Counted from the stretch's first letter, positions 8,647 to 17,613 are shown. The stretch is DNA of 64,000 nucleotides from Gemmatimonadota bacterium (GCA_030428885.1 JAUIEJ010000008.1:62001-126000), one strand, 5' to 3'. Numbers and translations: made by a program. The notes: a model not told the origin generated them from the sequence alone.

Positions 8647-9938
8647 CGGCCGCGCCGGGCACCGCCGTCGACGATGGCCTGGTAGACCAGGTTGCGGAGC
8701 GTGACGTGGTCGTCGAGGCCCGGAGCCGGGAGGACCTGGGTGAAATAGACCACCACCAGGTCCTCGGTGAAGTCGCCCCAGTAGGTCGAGTGGTAGGCGC
8801 CGCCCCAACTGAACTCGCCCATGGATCCCAGCCGCCCCCGGGCGCCGAGATCCCGGACGACCTGGAACCCCAGGCCGAACCCCTGGCCGGGACCCATCAA
8901 GTCCCCCACGTGGTTGGCCACCATGAGTTCCACGCTCTTGGGCGACAGGATCCGACGCCCCTCGAGTTCTCCTCCGTTCAGGATCGCCTGGAGAAAGCGG
9001 GCGTAGTCCCGGGCCGTGGACACGAGCCCCGCTCCGCCGGAGAAGCTGGCGCGGGGTCCCTCGAGATAGAGGCCCTGCCCCCCCTGCCAGCCGCCCCCCT
9101 CGGGGGCCCGCTCCAGGGGATCTCCCCGCGACCCCGCGTAGACCACCGCGAGGCGCTGGGCCTTCTCCGGCGGAACGAAGAAGTGGGTGTCGACCATGCC
9201 GAGCGGTTCGAAGACGCGCGTCCGCAGGAACGCGTCGAGGGGCAGGCCCGACGCCGCCTCCACCACGGCCCCCAGAATGTCGGTGGAATAGCCGTAGACG
9301 AAGCGCGCGCCGGGCTGGCTCTGGAAGGGGAGGGCGGCCATGCGCCGCACCGTTTCTCGCACCGGTTCATCGCGATCGGCGAAGTACCACCCCTGGATGC
9401 CGGCGGCCTCCCATCGATCGGAGGCCAGGCCCGTGCCGTAGTCCACGCCGGCGGTGTGGGTGAGGAGATCGCGGAAGGTGATGGCCCGATTCGCCGGCAC
9501 CACGTCGTAGCCGCCGTCGTCGCGACGCACGGCCACGGTGGTCTCGGCGAACTCCGGGAGCACGGTGGCCACGGGGGCGTTGATGTCGAGGGCGCCCTCC
9601 TCCTGGAGCATGAGCACCGCCGTGGACACGATGGCCTTGGTCTGGGAGGCGATGCGGAAGAGGTCGTCGGTCTCCATGGGGTCGGCGGCCTCCCGGTCCC
9701 GGAATCCGAAGGACTCCAGATAGGCGATCTCGCCTCGACGCATGACGAGAGCCACCGCGCCGGGAAGCCGACCTTCGTCCACGTAGGTGTCGAAGGCGCG
9801 GGTGAGGCGCTGGAGACGGTCCGACGAGAGGCCTACCGACTCCGGGGCCACGAGGGACTGGGTCGCGGCCGGGGCGGGCGCCAGGACGCATGCGGCGACC
9901 AGGGCAGCGACGAGGGTGTGGGAGCGGAAGGGGCGCAT
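8643..9938 (-). CDS. Exported serine hydrolase, beta-lactamase (class C/esterase) family
   Basis: The 431-residue protein has a signal peptide (hydrophobic core LVAALVAACVLAPAPA, cleavage probably near residue 27 after AATQ). A beta-lactamase/PBP4*-type domain follows, with Ser98-x-x-Lys101 (SQTK) as nucleophile motif, Tyr217-Ser218 (YGYSTD) as second motif, and a C-terminal third-motif region near GGAYHSTYW. Length and the DDLFRIASQTKAI context fit periplasmic esterases and D-aminopeptidase-like enzymes more than true beta-lactamases. It is divergent from the FG-GAP gene at 10025. Its stop overlaps the next start (GTGA). The substrate is unknown. Confidence 0.88.
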   Translation of the reverse strand: MRPFRSHTLVAALVAACVLAPAPAATQSLVAPESVGLSSDRLQRLTRAFDTYVDEGRLPGAVALVMRRGEIAYLESFGFRDREAADPMETDDLFRIASQTKAIVSTAVLMLQEEGALDINAPVATVLPEFAETTVAVRRDDGGYDVVPANRAITFRDLLTHTAGVDYGTGLASDRWEAAGIQGWYFADRDEPVRETVRRMAALPFQSQPGARFVYGYSTDILGAVVEAASGLPLDAFLRTRVFEPLGMVDTHFFVPPEKAQRLAVVYAGSRGDPLERAPEGGGWQGGQGLYLEGPRASFSGGAGLVSTARDYARFLQAILNGGELEGRRILSPKSVELMVANHVGDLMGPGQGFGLGFQVVRDLGARGRLGSMGEFSWGGAYHSTYWGDFTEDLVVVYFTQVLPAPGLDDHVTLRNLVYQAIVDGGARRGR

Positions 9939-10024
9939 GGGCGGTCTTGGATCGAGGGCGGCGACGGCGCAATCTACGGGGAACCCTTCGATACCGCCGC
10001 TCTCTTCTCTGCTCTGGAGGATCC

Positions 10025-11152
10025 ATGTCGCCCGGTCGCCGTCTGGCCCTTCTCGCGTCGGCCGTCCTGGTCGTCGGTCCCCAGCCCTCCGCCGCTCAGG
10101 GGCGAAGCCTCACCACCCACGACCGCCTGATCTTCGGGTCCGAAGAGGATCTCACGGCGGGGGTCGCGTTCGCCGACGTCGATGGAGACGGCGACCTCGA
10201 TGTCGTCTGGGCCAACGGTCGCCACTGGCCCCAGCTCAACGAGGTGTACCTCAACAACGGGTTCGGGCGATTCACCCTGGGGTACGCCGTGGGGCCGGAG
10301 AAGGCGACGACCTACGCGGTGCCGGCGGGTGACCTGGACGGCGACGGCGACGTCGATCTGGTCGCGGGCAACGACATGGCCGAGAACCACGTGTACCTGA
10401 ACGACGGTTCGGGGCGTTTCTCCCTGGCGTGGTCGGTGGGCCCGGAGGTGGAGCCCACCCGGAGCGCCCGCCTCCACGACCTGGACGGCGACGGCGATCT
10501 CGACGTGCTCTTCACGAACCGGGGGGCGGCCAACGGCTTCCATCTGAACGACGGCACGGGCCGTTTCGGACCCAAGCGCCCCTTCGGCGACCCGGACGGA
10601 TCGACCATCGCCGTGGGTATCGGCGATCTCGACGGCGACGGCCACGCCGATCTGGTCCTGGCCAATCGGGACGGTCAGGCCAATCAGATCCTGTTGAACG
10701 ACGGCGCCCTGGGATTCTCCGACGTCCGGACCTTCGGCACCGGCAGCGACGAGACCCGGGCCGCGGAGGTGGCGGACCTGGACGGTGATGGGATCCTCGA
10801 CATCGTGGTGGCCAACATCGGTGAGCCCAACGCCGTCTACCTGGGCCGGGGCGACGGCACCGTCGACGAGGGTGTGACCTTCGGGGGCGACGATGGGTCA
10901 TTCGCCCTGGCGACGACCGACCTGGACGGAGACGGCGACCTCGACGTGGTGGTGGCCAACGTCGGGGGTCCCAACGCCCTGTACATCAACGACGGGTCGG
11001 GCCGGGGGTGGACCGAGCACCGCCTGGACGACGGGTCCGAATCCACCTACGGCGTGGCGGCCGCCGACCTCACGGGCGACGGATTTCCGGACGTGGGGTT
11101 CGCCCATTCCGGGGCGGTGAACCGGGTGTTCCTGAACGTCCCCGGGGGGTGA
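10025..11152 (+). CDS. Exported seven-repeat FG-GAP/VCBS beta-propeller
   Basis: The 375-residue product starts at ATG 10025 behind a good ribosome site (ctctggagg). It has a signal peptide ending near SAAQG (about residue 25). It then has seven copies of an FG-GAP/VCBS unit of about 48 residues. Each holds a calcium-loop core of the form DxDGDGxxD (for example DVDGDGDLD and DLDGDGDVD; the last is degenerate, DLTGDGFPD) and an N-x-x-Y/F-LNDG-x-G-x-F strand. Seven units predict a closed seven-bladed, Ca-binding propeller of the integrin-alpha type acting outside the inner membrane. No catalytic domain is attached. Confidence 0.88.
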   Translation: MSPGRRLALLASAVLVVGPQPSAAQGRSLTTHDRLIFGSEEDLTAGVAFADVDGDGDLDVVWANGRHWPQLNEVYLNNGFGRFTLGYAVGPEKATTYAVPAGDLDGDGDVDLVAGNDMAENHVYLNDGSGRFSLAWSVGPEVEPTRSARLHDLDGDGDLDVLFTNRGAANGFHLNDGTGRFGPKRPFGDPDGSTIAVGIGDLDGDGHADLVLANRDGQANQILLNDGALGFSDVRTFGTGSDETRAAEVADLDGDGILDIVVANIGEPNAVYLGRGDGTVDEGVTFGGDDGSFALATTDLDGDGDLDVVVANVGGPNALYINDGSGRGWTEHRLDDGSESTYGVAAADLTGDGFPDVGFAHSGAVNRVFLNVPGG

Positions 11153-11153
11153 G

Positions 11154-11489
11154 CTACTTGCGCCCCTTCCGGCCCTTCTTCGGCTTCGGAGGCGGTAGCG
11201 CCGCCCGGGTGATCCGCACCAGTTCGCTGAGCCAGGGCCCGTCTTCGATGCGGTCTTCGATGAGGAAGCTCGGCTTCGCCCCGGGGTAGGCCGGGGCTTC
11301 CACCGGATCGCCGATGAAGGCACGACCGGCGTCGGTGGGCTTGATGAAGAGGCGGTCGTCGCACACCAGGGCCACCAGCGTGCCCCGGCTGTAGACGCCA
11401 TACTCGCCGAACATCTTCCGGAACGTCAGGTCGCAGTCGGCGTCGAACTGGTCGACGACGAACTGCACGAAGTCGAGTGAAGAAGCCAT
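11154..11489 (-). CDS. TfoX N-terminal domain protein
   Basis: The 111-residue protein consists of a TfoX/Sxy N-terminal domain: FRKMFGEYGVYSRGTLVALV then LFIKPTDAGRAF and a YPGAKPSF segment. A very basic tail (PKPKKGRKGRK) could contact nucleic acid. In gammaproteobacteria TfoX promotes competence. Stand-alone N-domain proteins like this one are widespread in other phyla and mostly uncharacterised, so a competence role is not implied. It ends 1 bp from the convergent FG-GAP gene and starts 49 bp from the divergent amidohydrolase. Confidence 0.85.
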   Translation of the reverse strand: MASSLDFVQFVVDQFDADCDLTFRKMFGEYGVYSRGTLVALVCDDRLFIKPTDAGRAFIGDPVEAPAYPGAKPSFLIEDRIEDGPWLSELVRITRAALPPPKPKKGRKGRK

Positions 11490-11538
11490 GGCGGGAAGAT
11501 AGCTGGCCGGACGCCGATCCGCCGGTCACATTGGCGCC

Positions 11539-12816
11539 ATGCGAATTCTCTTCCCGGCCGTGCTCCTCCTGTGGATCGCGGCCACCGGCCCCGTGGCGGC
11601 CCAGGAGCCCACCCCGCCCCTCCTGATTCGCGACGTCACGCTCATCGACGGCACCGATGGGCCCCCTCGCCCCCACCACGACGTGATGGTCCGGGACGGC
11701 CGCATCGAGACCGTCGCCCCGACGGGTGGGTTCGACGCGTTCGAGGGCCGGGTCATCGACGGTTCGGACCGGTTTCTGATCCCGGGCCTCGTCGACGCCC
11801 ACGTCCATCTCGCCGGGGGGCGTCGGGCCGCTGCGGAACAGCAACTCCGGTGGCTGCTGGAGGGTGGGGTCACCTCGGTGCGGGACATGGCCGGCGACGC
11901 CCGCATGCTGGCCGGACTGCAGCAGTCGTTGATCACGGGAGAGATCTCCGGACCCCGGCTCGACTACGTGGCGCTGCTGGCGGGCACGGCGTTCATGTCC
12001 GATCCGCGGCTGCAGGCCGCCACGCGAGGATACGCCGAAGGGGAGTCCCCCTACATGATCCCGGTGAACGAGGACACCGACGCCGGCGCGGTGGTGCGTC
12101 TCGCCAAGGGCACCGGGGCCACCGGCGTGAAGTTGTATGCGGCGTTGGACCCCGCCCAGGTGGAGGCGCTCACCGCGGCCGCTCACGAGGTGGGACTGCA
12201 GGTGTGGGCCCACTCCGCGGTCTTTCCGGCCCGCCCGGTGGAGATCCTCGAGGCGGGCGTCGATGGGGTGTCCCACGCGCCGTACGTGATCTGGGACGCC
12301 GCCGAGCCCACGCCCGACTTCACGCTCCGCGCCGTGGGCGACTTCCAGGGCGTCCCCCCGGACGGGGCCGCCATGGATCGGGTGGTCGACGCCATGGTCC
12401 GGGCCGGCACGGTGTTCGACCCCACGCTGTTCGTCTTCGAACGGCAGGCCGAGGCCGACGACGACACGGCTCGGGCGCGGGCCGCGTGGGGCGCCGCGTT
12501 CACCCGGAGGGCCCACGAGGCCGGTGTGATCATCGCCGCCGGAACCGACAATGCCGGCGCGCCCCTGGCCGGGGCCTGGCCCCACGTGCACGAGGAGATG
12601 GAACTGCTGGTCGAGCGAGCGGGCCTGTCGCCGCTGGACGCCCTGAGAGCCGGGACCCGGGGAGGCGCGGCGGCCCTGGGAGATCTGGCCCATCGCGGCA
12701 CCGTCGAGCCGGGCAAACTCGCCGATCTGGTGCTTCTGTCGGCCGATCCGACCCTGGACATCGCCCACTCCACCGCCATCGAACGGGTGTTCCAGGGCGG
12801 TCGGGTGGTGCGGTAG
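11539..12816 (+). CDS. Exported metal-dependent amidohydrolase
   Basis: The 425-residue protein has a signal peptide (MRILFPAVLLLWIAATGPVAAQ) and an imidazolonepropionase/prolidase-like amidohydrolase domain. The binuclear metal site is complete: His88-x-His90 in DAHVH, Lys198 (bridging carbamate) in GVKLY, His225 in VWAHS, His246 in GVSHA, and Asp337 in AAGTDN. This subgroup hydrolyses amides such as Xaa-Pro dipeptides or N-acyl amino acids, but the substrate cannot be fixed from sequence. It is directly abutted by the isochorismatase-like gene (stop TAG then ATG with no gap), so the two are probably one transcript. Confidence 0.88.
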   Translation: MRILFPAVLLLWIAATGPVAAQEPTPPLLIRDVTLIDGTDGPPRPHHDVMVRDGRIETVAPTGGFDAFEGRVIDGSDRFLIPGLVDAHVHLAGGRRAAAEQQLRWLLEGGVTSVRDMAGDARMLAGLQQSLITGEISGPRLDYVALLAGTAFMSDPRLQAATRGYAEGESPYMIPVNEDTDAGAVVRLAKGTGATGVKLYAALDPAQVEALTAAAHEVGLQVWAHSAVFPARPVEILEAGVDGVSHAPYVIWDAAEPTPDFTLRAVGDFQGVPPDGAAMDRVVDAMVRAGTVFDPTLFVFERQAEADDDTARARAAWGAAFTRRAHEAGVIIAAGTDNAGAPLAGAWPHVHEEMELLVERAGLSPLDALRAGTRGGAAALGDLAHRGTVEPGKLADLVLLSADPTLDIAHSTAIERVFQGGRVVR

Positions 12817-13389
12817 ATGACCCCCGGGGGACTCCGCCTCGACCCGGCCGCCACCGCGCTCCTGGTGGTGGACGTCCAGACGGGAATGGTGGAATCGGGT
12901 CCGTGGGAGATCGACCGGGTTCTCGGCAACATTGGGGCTCTGATCGACACCTGCCGGGAGGTGGGGGTGGAGGTCGTGTTCGTGCAGCACGACGGAGCGC
13001 CGGGTGAGCTCGAGGAGCCCGGCTCGCCCGGGTGGGAGATCCACCGATCGGTGGCCCCGAAACGGGGCGAACGGGTGGTTCGGAAGAACTACAACAGTGC
13101 GTTCCGACACACCGACCTGCGGGCCCATCTGGACGGGAGAGGGATCGGGACATTGATCATCGTGGGAATCCAGACGGAGTACTGCGTGGACACCACCGTG
13201 CGGGTGGCTTTCGAATTCGGGTATCGGGTGCTCGTCCCCGAGTTCACGAACACCACGCTGGACAACGGCGAGGTGTCTGCGGCCACGGTCCACCACCTGG
13301 TGAACGGGCGGATCTTCTCGGGACGGTTCGCCGAGACCCCGTCGGTGGCGTCCGTGCAGGCCGCGCTGGACCCGGGCGGCGCCGTCTGA
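12817..13389 (+). CDS. Isochorismatase-like cysteine hydrolase
   Basis: This is a 190-residue single-domain protein of the cysteine hydrolase family (nicotinamidase, N-carbamoylsarcosine amidase, isochorismatase). The triad is Asp19 in LVVDVQ, Lys90 in RKNYNSAF, and Cys123 in GIQTEYCVDTT, followed by the family motif TVRVAFEFGYRVLV. The IQTEYCV loop, rather than the VxTxxCV loop of nicotinamidases, fits the general amidase-like branch. It is cytoplasmic (no signal peptide). It begins immediately after the amidohydrolase stop codon and so is probably in an operon with that exported enzyme. Confidence 0.88.
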   Translation: MTPGGLRLDPAATALLVVDVQTGMVESGPWEIDRVLGNIGALIDTCREVGVEVVFVQHDGAPGELEEPGSPGWEIHRSVAPKRGERVVRKNYNSAFRHTDLRAHLDGRGIGTLIIVGIQTEYCVDTTVRVAFEFGYRVLVPEFTNTTLDNGEVSAATVHHLVNGRIFSGRFAETPSVASVQAALDPGGAV

Positions 13390-13432
13390 CGGGGTCGCGC
13401 GGCACGGCCCTCTCGCTCATCTTGGCGGGGTC

Positions 13433-13750
13433 ATGACTCCCGACGCCTCCCGCCCCGATCATTCCCCTCGCGCCCCGGACCCCGGCGGCGGCCTGAAGAT
13501 CGCCGGCCTGGCGCTGCTGGCCTGGGCGGTCATCGGCCTCGCCCTCCGCGTCACCTCGGGCTTCGAGTTCGACGAGGAGCTCTTCGTGCTGGCCCTGCTG
13601 GCGCCGGCGGCGGTGGGCATCGCCCTCTCGGTGAGGGCGTTGCTGCGGTCGTCCGACAAATTCCTCTCCACTCTGGGCCTGATCATCAACGTCTTCCTGG
13701 TGATGGGGGCCTTCTTCCTCTGGATTTCAAGTCGGGGCGCCGCCCCCTGA
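13433..13750 (+). CDS. Small three-helix membrane protein
   Basis: The 105-residue protein is not recognised. After a Pro/Asp-rich cytoplasmic leader of about 20 residues it has three hydrophobic helices, around residues 21-38 (IAGLALLAWAVIGLAL), 48-67 (ELFVLALLAPAAVGIALSV) and 79-98 (TLGLIINVFLVMGAFFLW). The topology resembles generic inner-membrane accessory proteins. It stands alone between the isochorismatase-like and Spy-like genes. Confidence 0.75.
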   Translation: MTPDASRPDHSPRAPDPGGGLKIAGLALLAWAVIGLALRVTSGFEFDEELFVLALLAPAAVGIALSVRALLRSSDKFLSTLGLIINVFLVMGAFFLWISSRGAAP

Positions 13751-13775
13751 CCTCACCCGATCCCCTGTGGACCTC

Positions 13776-14309
13776 ATGATCCGACGCACCGCCCTCGCCG
13801 CCCTCGCCGCCGTCGTGATGGCGGCCCCGGCCGCTGCACAGCACGACCACGGAAGTCACGATCACACCTCGCCGTACGTGGACTTCCTGGATCGTGAGAT
13901 CAAGGCGCTCTCGGCAGACGACGTGGAGGGGCTCCGGAGCGGGATGGGTCTGGGCTTCGCTCTCGCTGCCGAGCTCAACGGGCATCCGGGCCCGAGGCAC
14001 GTCCTGGACATGGCGCCCATGTTGTCGCTGACCGACGATCAGCGGACGGCCACCCAGGGCGTCTTCGACGAGATGGATGCCGCCGCCCGGGCCATCGGCG
14101 AGGAGATCGTCGCCCTGGAGCGGGAACTCGATCAGGCCTTCGCTCAGGCGACCCTCACCGAGTCCCGATTGGACGAGTTGGTGGGCTCCATCGCCGAAGC
14201 GCGAGGGCGTCTGCGGATCGTCCATCTCCGGGCCCACCTTCAGATGCTGCCCATCCTCACCGACGAGCAGCGGGCCGCGTACGATCAGGCCCGAGGGTAC
14301 GGCGGCTGA
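13776..14309 (+). CDS. Spy/CpxP-like periplasmic LTxxQ protein
   Basis: The product is about 177 residues from ATG 13776 (a GTG three codons upstream is the alternative). It has a signal peptide ending in APAAAQ, then a His/Asp-rich stretch HDHGSHDH that could bind metal, then a helical domain with two LTxxQ motifs (LSLTDDQR and PILTDEQR). Those motifs are the signature of the Spy/CpxP/ZraP family of periplasmic chaperones and envelope-stress sensors. The long central helix (EEIVALERELDQAF) fits the family cradle. The stop overlaps the start region of the SGNH hydrolase gene. Confidence 0.82.
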   Translation: MIRRTALAALAAVVMAAPAAAQHDHGSHDHTSPYVDFLDREIKALSADDVEGLRSGMGLGFALAAELNGHPGPRHVLDMAPMLSLTDDQRTATQGVFDEMDAAARAIGEEIVALERELDQAFAQATLTESRLDELVGSIAEARGRLRIVHLRAHLQMLPILTDEQRAAYDQARGYGG

Positions 14310-15034
14310 AACTCAGCCCCGTCGAGGTCCTCCTCGGGCCGGTCCTGATCTGGCAGGGGCGGCAGGTGCGGCGTCGCACGCCCCGCCTTCCCGAACCGGA
14401 GGGCCCCCGCACCGGTCGGGCCGGTGCGGGGCCACGCTTGCGACTGCTCGTCGCCGGGGATTCGTCTGCGGCCGGCGTCGGGGCGGGATCGTGGGAGGCC
14501 ACCCTCACAGCCGTGCTCGTGGCGCGCCTCACGGAACGCTTCTCGGTGGCATGGCGGTTGGAGGCGGCCACGGGGGCGACCACTCCCGACACCCTCCGTC
14601 GCCTCGAAGCCCAGGAGGGAGAACGCTTCGACGTGCTGGTGACGGCCTTGGGTGTGAACGACGTCACCCGCGGTACCGAAACCGAGGTGTGGCTGGACCA
14701 TCAGCGCCGCCTCTTCGCCCTCGCCCGGGAGCGATTCGGCGTGCAGGGTGTTGTGGTCTCGGGCCTGCCCCCGGTGGGATCGTTCCCCGCCCTGCCGTGG
14801 CCGCTCCGACCCTGGCTCGGCCGTCGCGCGCGGCGATTCGACGCGGCCCTCCGGCGGGAGACCGCCGCCCACCCGTGGGCCCGGTACGTCGACCTGAACG
14901 TCTCGGACGACGTGTCCGACATGGCGTCGGACGGCTTCCATCCCGGTCCGCCCATCTACGCGGCGTGGGCCGCGGGAGTGGCCGACGAGATCGAGTCGTG
15001 GGCCGGGTCGTGGGTGGGAGACCCGCTACCGTGA
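14306..15034 (+). CDS. SGNH/GDSL-type hydrolase
   Basis: The domain has block I VAGDSSAAG (Ser nucleophile), block III GVNDV (Asn), and block V DGFHP (Asp/His pair), placing it with SGNH esterases. The conventional start would be GTG at 14366. However, the frame upstream encodes LLGPVLIWQGRQVRRRTPRLPEP, which matches the amphipathic N-terminus I know from this family, and it stays open back to a CTG at 14306 that overlaps the previous stop (CTGA). I therefore extend the gene to 14306, with a CTG start as the likely explanation. It ends in a GTGA overlap with the next gene. Confidence 0.75.
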   Translation: MKLSPVEVLLGPVLIWQGRQVRRRTPRLPEPEGPRTGRAGAGPRLRLLVAGDSSAAGVGAGSWEATLTAVLVARLTERFSVAWRLEAATGATTPDTLRRLEAQEGERFDVLVTALGVNDVTRGTETEVWLDHQRRLFALARERFGVQGVVVSGLPPVGSFPALPWPLRPWLGRRARRFDAALRRETAAHPWARYVDLNVSDDVSDMASDGFHPGPPIYAAWAAGVADEIESWAGSWVGDPLP

Positions 15035-16398
15035 CCCGGGCCGCCGTCCGATGGCTCGCGGGGGTGGGGATCCTGGCCCTCGCCGCCTGCGGGCCCGCGG
15101 CCGATCCCCCCGCCCTGCTGCTCCGTGGCGTCCAGGTGATCGACGGGACCGGGGCGCCGCCGACGGGACCGGTCACGGTGATCGTGCGGGACGGGTGGAT
15201 CGACGGCGTCGTGGCCGACTCCTCGGTGCAACCGGCCCGGGGGGACCGGGTCATCGACCTTGCGGGGCGCACGGTGATCCCCGGGTTCGTCGACCTCCAC
15301 GTGCACTTCCCCCCGGACTCGTCCGTCCAGGACGCCATGCTCCACCGGCTGGCGGAATGGGGTGTGACCACCGTGCTGAACCCGGGGGCCCGGGTCGGTT
15401 CGGGCGTGGAGCTGCGAGATCGTCGCGCGATCGGTTCTCCCCGCATCCGCACCGCAGGGCTGATCCTCGAGAACGCCGTGGGCCGGGAGGGTCCTCTCGA
15501 CTGGGCCGTCCTCGTTGCCGACTCCGTCGACGTGCGGGAGGCGGTCCGGGCCCAGGTCGCCCAAGGCGTCGACTTCGTGAAGCTCTATGCGGGACTCGGG
15601 CCCGATCTCGTGGCCGCGGCGGTGGCCGAGGCCCGGAGCGCCGACGTGCCGGTGATCCTCCACGCCGGAGCCACGGGGTGGCGGAGGGCCGCCGAACTCG
15701 GCGTCGACATGCTCGTCCACGCCGGGTACAGCAGTCCCATGGAAGAGCTGATGGACGTGCCCGACCCGGCGCCGTTGAGCGACCCGGAGTGGTACGCGGC
15801 CTACGCCCGGGCCCCGGAGGGACGCCCGTTCGCCGACGTGGCGCGGACGCTGATGGAGCGGGAGGTGGTGATCGTGCCGACCCTCTCCATCATGCAGGCC
15901 GCCGCCTTCGCCGACGACCTCGACCTGCTGGCGTCCCTCCGCCCCGAACTCGCCCCGGAGCGGGACCTGCCCGGGTGGTGGGGCGAGGGGTGGGAGCGGG
16001 TGCACCCCCAGCGCGGCGAGGTGAGCGGCGAGGAGGCGGCACTCCTGAAGGAGGTCTATTGGCCGGCGCTCCTGGACATCCACCGGGCGTGGTGGGAGGC
16101 GGAGGTGGAGATGGGGGTCGGGACCGACGTGGGGAACCCGTGGATGACGCCCGGCGTGTCGTTCCACCACGAGTTGGCGCTCTACGCCGAGGCCGGGATC
16201 CCGCCCCTGGAGGTCCTGGCCATGGCGACGCGGAACGGTGGCCGAGCCCTGGGGCTGGAGGAGGAGATCGGCGTCGTCGCGCCGGGCTTCCGGGCCGACC
16301 TTGTCGTCCTGACCGACGACCCGTCGACCGACATCGCGGCCACCCGCTCCATCGAGCTGGTCCTCGTCGACGGCCGGGTGGTCGTGGATCGCCGATGA
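15031..16398 (+). CDS. Amidohydrolase lipoprotein
   Basis: The 455-residue product starts at GTG 15031, inside a GTGA overlap with the SGNH hydrolase. It has a lipoprotein signal (GILALAAC, lipid-bearing Cys20). The amidohydrolase metal site is His90-x-His92 in DLHVH, Lys184 in FVKLYAG, His211 in ILHAGA, His230 in LVHAG, and a late Asp in GVGTDVG. It resembles the exported enzyme at 11539 in fold and metal ligands but is membrane-anchored and only distantly similar. The substrate is unknown. Anchoring implies action at the periplasmic face of the inner membrane or on the outer membrane. Confidence 0.88.
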   Translation: MTRAAVRWLAGVGILALAACGPAADPPALLLRGVQVIDGTGAPPTGPVTVIVRDGWIDGVVADSSVQPARGDRVIDLAGRTVIPGFVDLHVHFPPDSSVQDAMLHRLAEWGVTTVLNPGARVGSGVELRDRRAIGSPRIRTAGLILENAVGREGPLDWAVLVADSVDVREAVRAQVAQGVDFVKLYAGLGPDLVAAAVAEARSADVPVILHAGATGWRRAAELGVDMLVHAGYSSPMEELMDVPDPAPLSDPEWYAAYARAPEGRPFADVARTLMEREVVIVPTLSIMQAAAFADDLDLLASLRPELAPERDLPGWWGEGWERVHPQRGEVSGEEAALLKEVYWPALLDIHRAWWEAEVEMGVGTDVGNPWMTPGVSFHHELALYAEAGIPPLEVLAMATRNGGRALGLEEEIGVVAPGFRADLVVLTDDPSTDIAATRSIELVLVDGRVVVDRR

Positions 16399-16416
16399 GG
16401 GTATCGTGCGGCGACT

Positions 16417-17607
16417 ATGCGTCTTCTCGCCGCCATCGCCCTCGTCCTCGCCGCCTGCGAGCCCGCCGAGCCCCCTCGGTTCACTACGAGCGACAGCGCG
16501 GGCGTCGCCATCGCCGTCTCCCGCTACTCTGCCTGGGACGCCGACCCCGTCGCCCGCTGGGTCGTGGACACGGTGCCCCGCCTGGACCTCACCACCACCG
16601 GCACCGGCCCGGAGCACGAGTTCTACCGGGCGGTGGACGGCGCGGTGCTCGACGACGGGCGCATCGTGGTGGCCGACGACGGATCCACCCAGATCCGCAT
16701 CTACGCGCCCGACGGGCGATTCGTCGCATCGACGGGTCGGGAGGGCGAGGGCCCGGGCGAGTACGAGCAGATCTCCACTCTGGAGGTGCTGGGCGGCGAC
16801 ACCCTCGGGGTGTTCTCCTGGCCCGATCGGTGGACGGTCCTGGCGCCGGACCTCACGGTCGCGCGCATCGCGAACCTGGGCGTCCGGGCGTGGTCGCCCA
16901 TGGCGCTGCCCGACGGGAACGTCGCCACCTTCGAGGCGTTCGCCTCCATGCTGGAGCACGAGGGCGGCAACGGACTGATCCGGCCGCCGGCGTCGGTGGT
17001 GCGCCGCGACGCCGAGGGGCGTGTGGTCGACACCCTCTGGACGGGGCCGGGGCACGAGGAGTTCATGATCACCGACGGGGAGCAGCGCTCGGCCATGCGG
17101 CCCCTCTTCGGCCGGGGACCCGCCTTCGACATCCGCGACGGAGTCCTCTACGTCGGCACCTCCGATGCCCTGGCCTACGACATGATCGACGTCGACGGCG
17201 CGGTGCTTCGCCGCGTGCGGGTCCCGTCCTACGACCTCTCCGTCTCGTCCGAAGCCGTGGAACTGGAGCGGGAGTCCTACCTTCCCGAGGGACCGGTGCC
17301 CCCGGCCTATCGGGAGCGGGTGGCCATGTTGCCCGCCCCCGACACCCGCCCGGCCTACCGCGACTTCTTCATCGACACCGAGGGCCACCTCTGGGCCGGC
17401 GCGCTCCGCACCCGCACGACCCTGGACGACCCCTGGCCCTTCGAGGTCTTCTCGCCCGAGGGCGAGTGGCTGGGCACCCTCTCCCTTCCCCCGCGCTTCG
17501 AGGTGTTCGAGATCGGCCTCGACTACGTGCTGGGGAGCCGTCGGGACGCCCTCGACGTGGAGCACGTGCAGCTCCTCCCCCTTCGGCGCGGCTCGGGCGG
17601 GAGCTGA
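16417..17607 (+). CDS. 6-bladed beta-propeller lipoprotein
   Basis: The 396-residue product has a short lipoprotein signal (MRLLAAIALVLAAC, Cys14) followed by NHL/6-bladed propeller repeats. The hallmark is a strand like IRIYAPDGRFVAS followed by GREGEGPGEYE, which recurs in the two other propellers in this window (GGGPGEF and GEGPGEL). Later blades include TLEVLGGDTLGVFS and VFSPEGEWLGTL. Function is unknown; such lipoproteins are abundant in Gemmatimonadota and Bacteroidota. It follows the amidohydrolase by 18 bp and may be cotranscribed. Confidence 0.8.
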   Translation: MRLLAAIALVLAACEPAEPPRFTTSDSAGVAIAVSRYSAWDADPVARWVVDTVPRLDLTTTGTGPEHEFYRAVDGAVLDDGRIVVADDGSTQIRIYAPDGRFVASTGREGEGPGEYEQISTLEVLGGDTLGVFSWPDRWTVLAPDLTVARIANLGVRAWSPMALPDGNVATFEAFASMLEHEGGNGLIRPPASVVRRDAEGRVVDTLWTGPGHEEFMITDGEQRSAMRPLFGRGPAFDIRDGVLYVGTSDALAYDMIDVDGAVLRRVRVPSYDLSVSSEAVELERESYLPEGPVPPAYRERVAMLPAPDTRPAYRDFFIDTEGHLWAGALRTRTTLDDPWPFEVFSPEGEWLGTLSLPPRFEVFEIGLDYVLGSRRDALDVEHVQLLPLRRGSGGS

Positions 17608-17613
17608 CGATCC

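Noticed and set aside
10160-11100. Regular DNA repeat in the FG-GAP gene, considered as a CRISPR or tandem repeat array
   Set aside because: The repeats encode Ca-loop units in one reading frame and diverge at third positions, so they are protein repeats.
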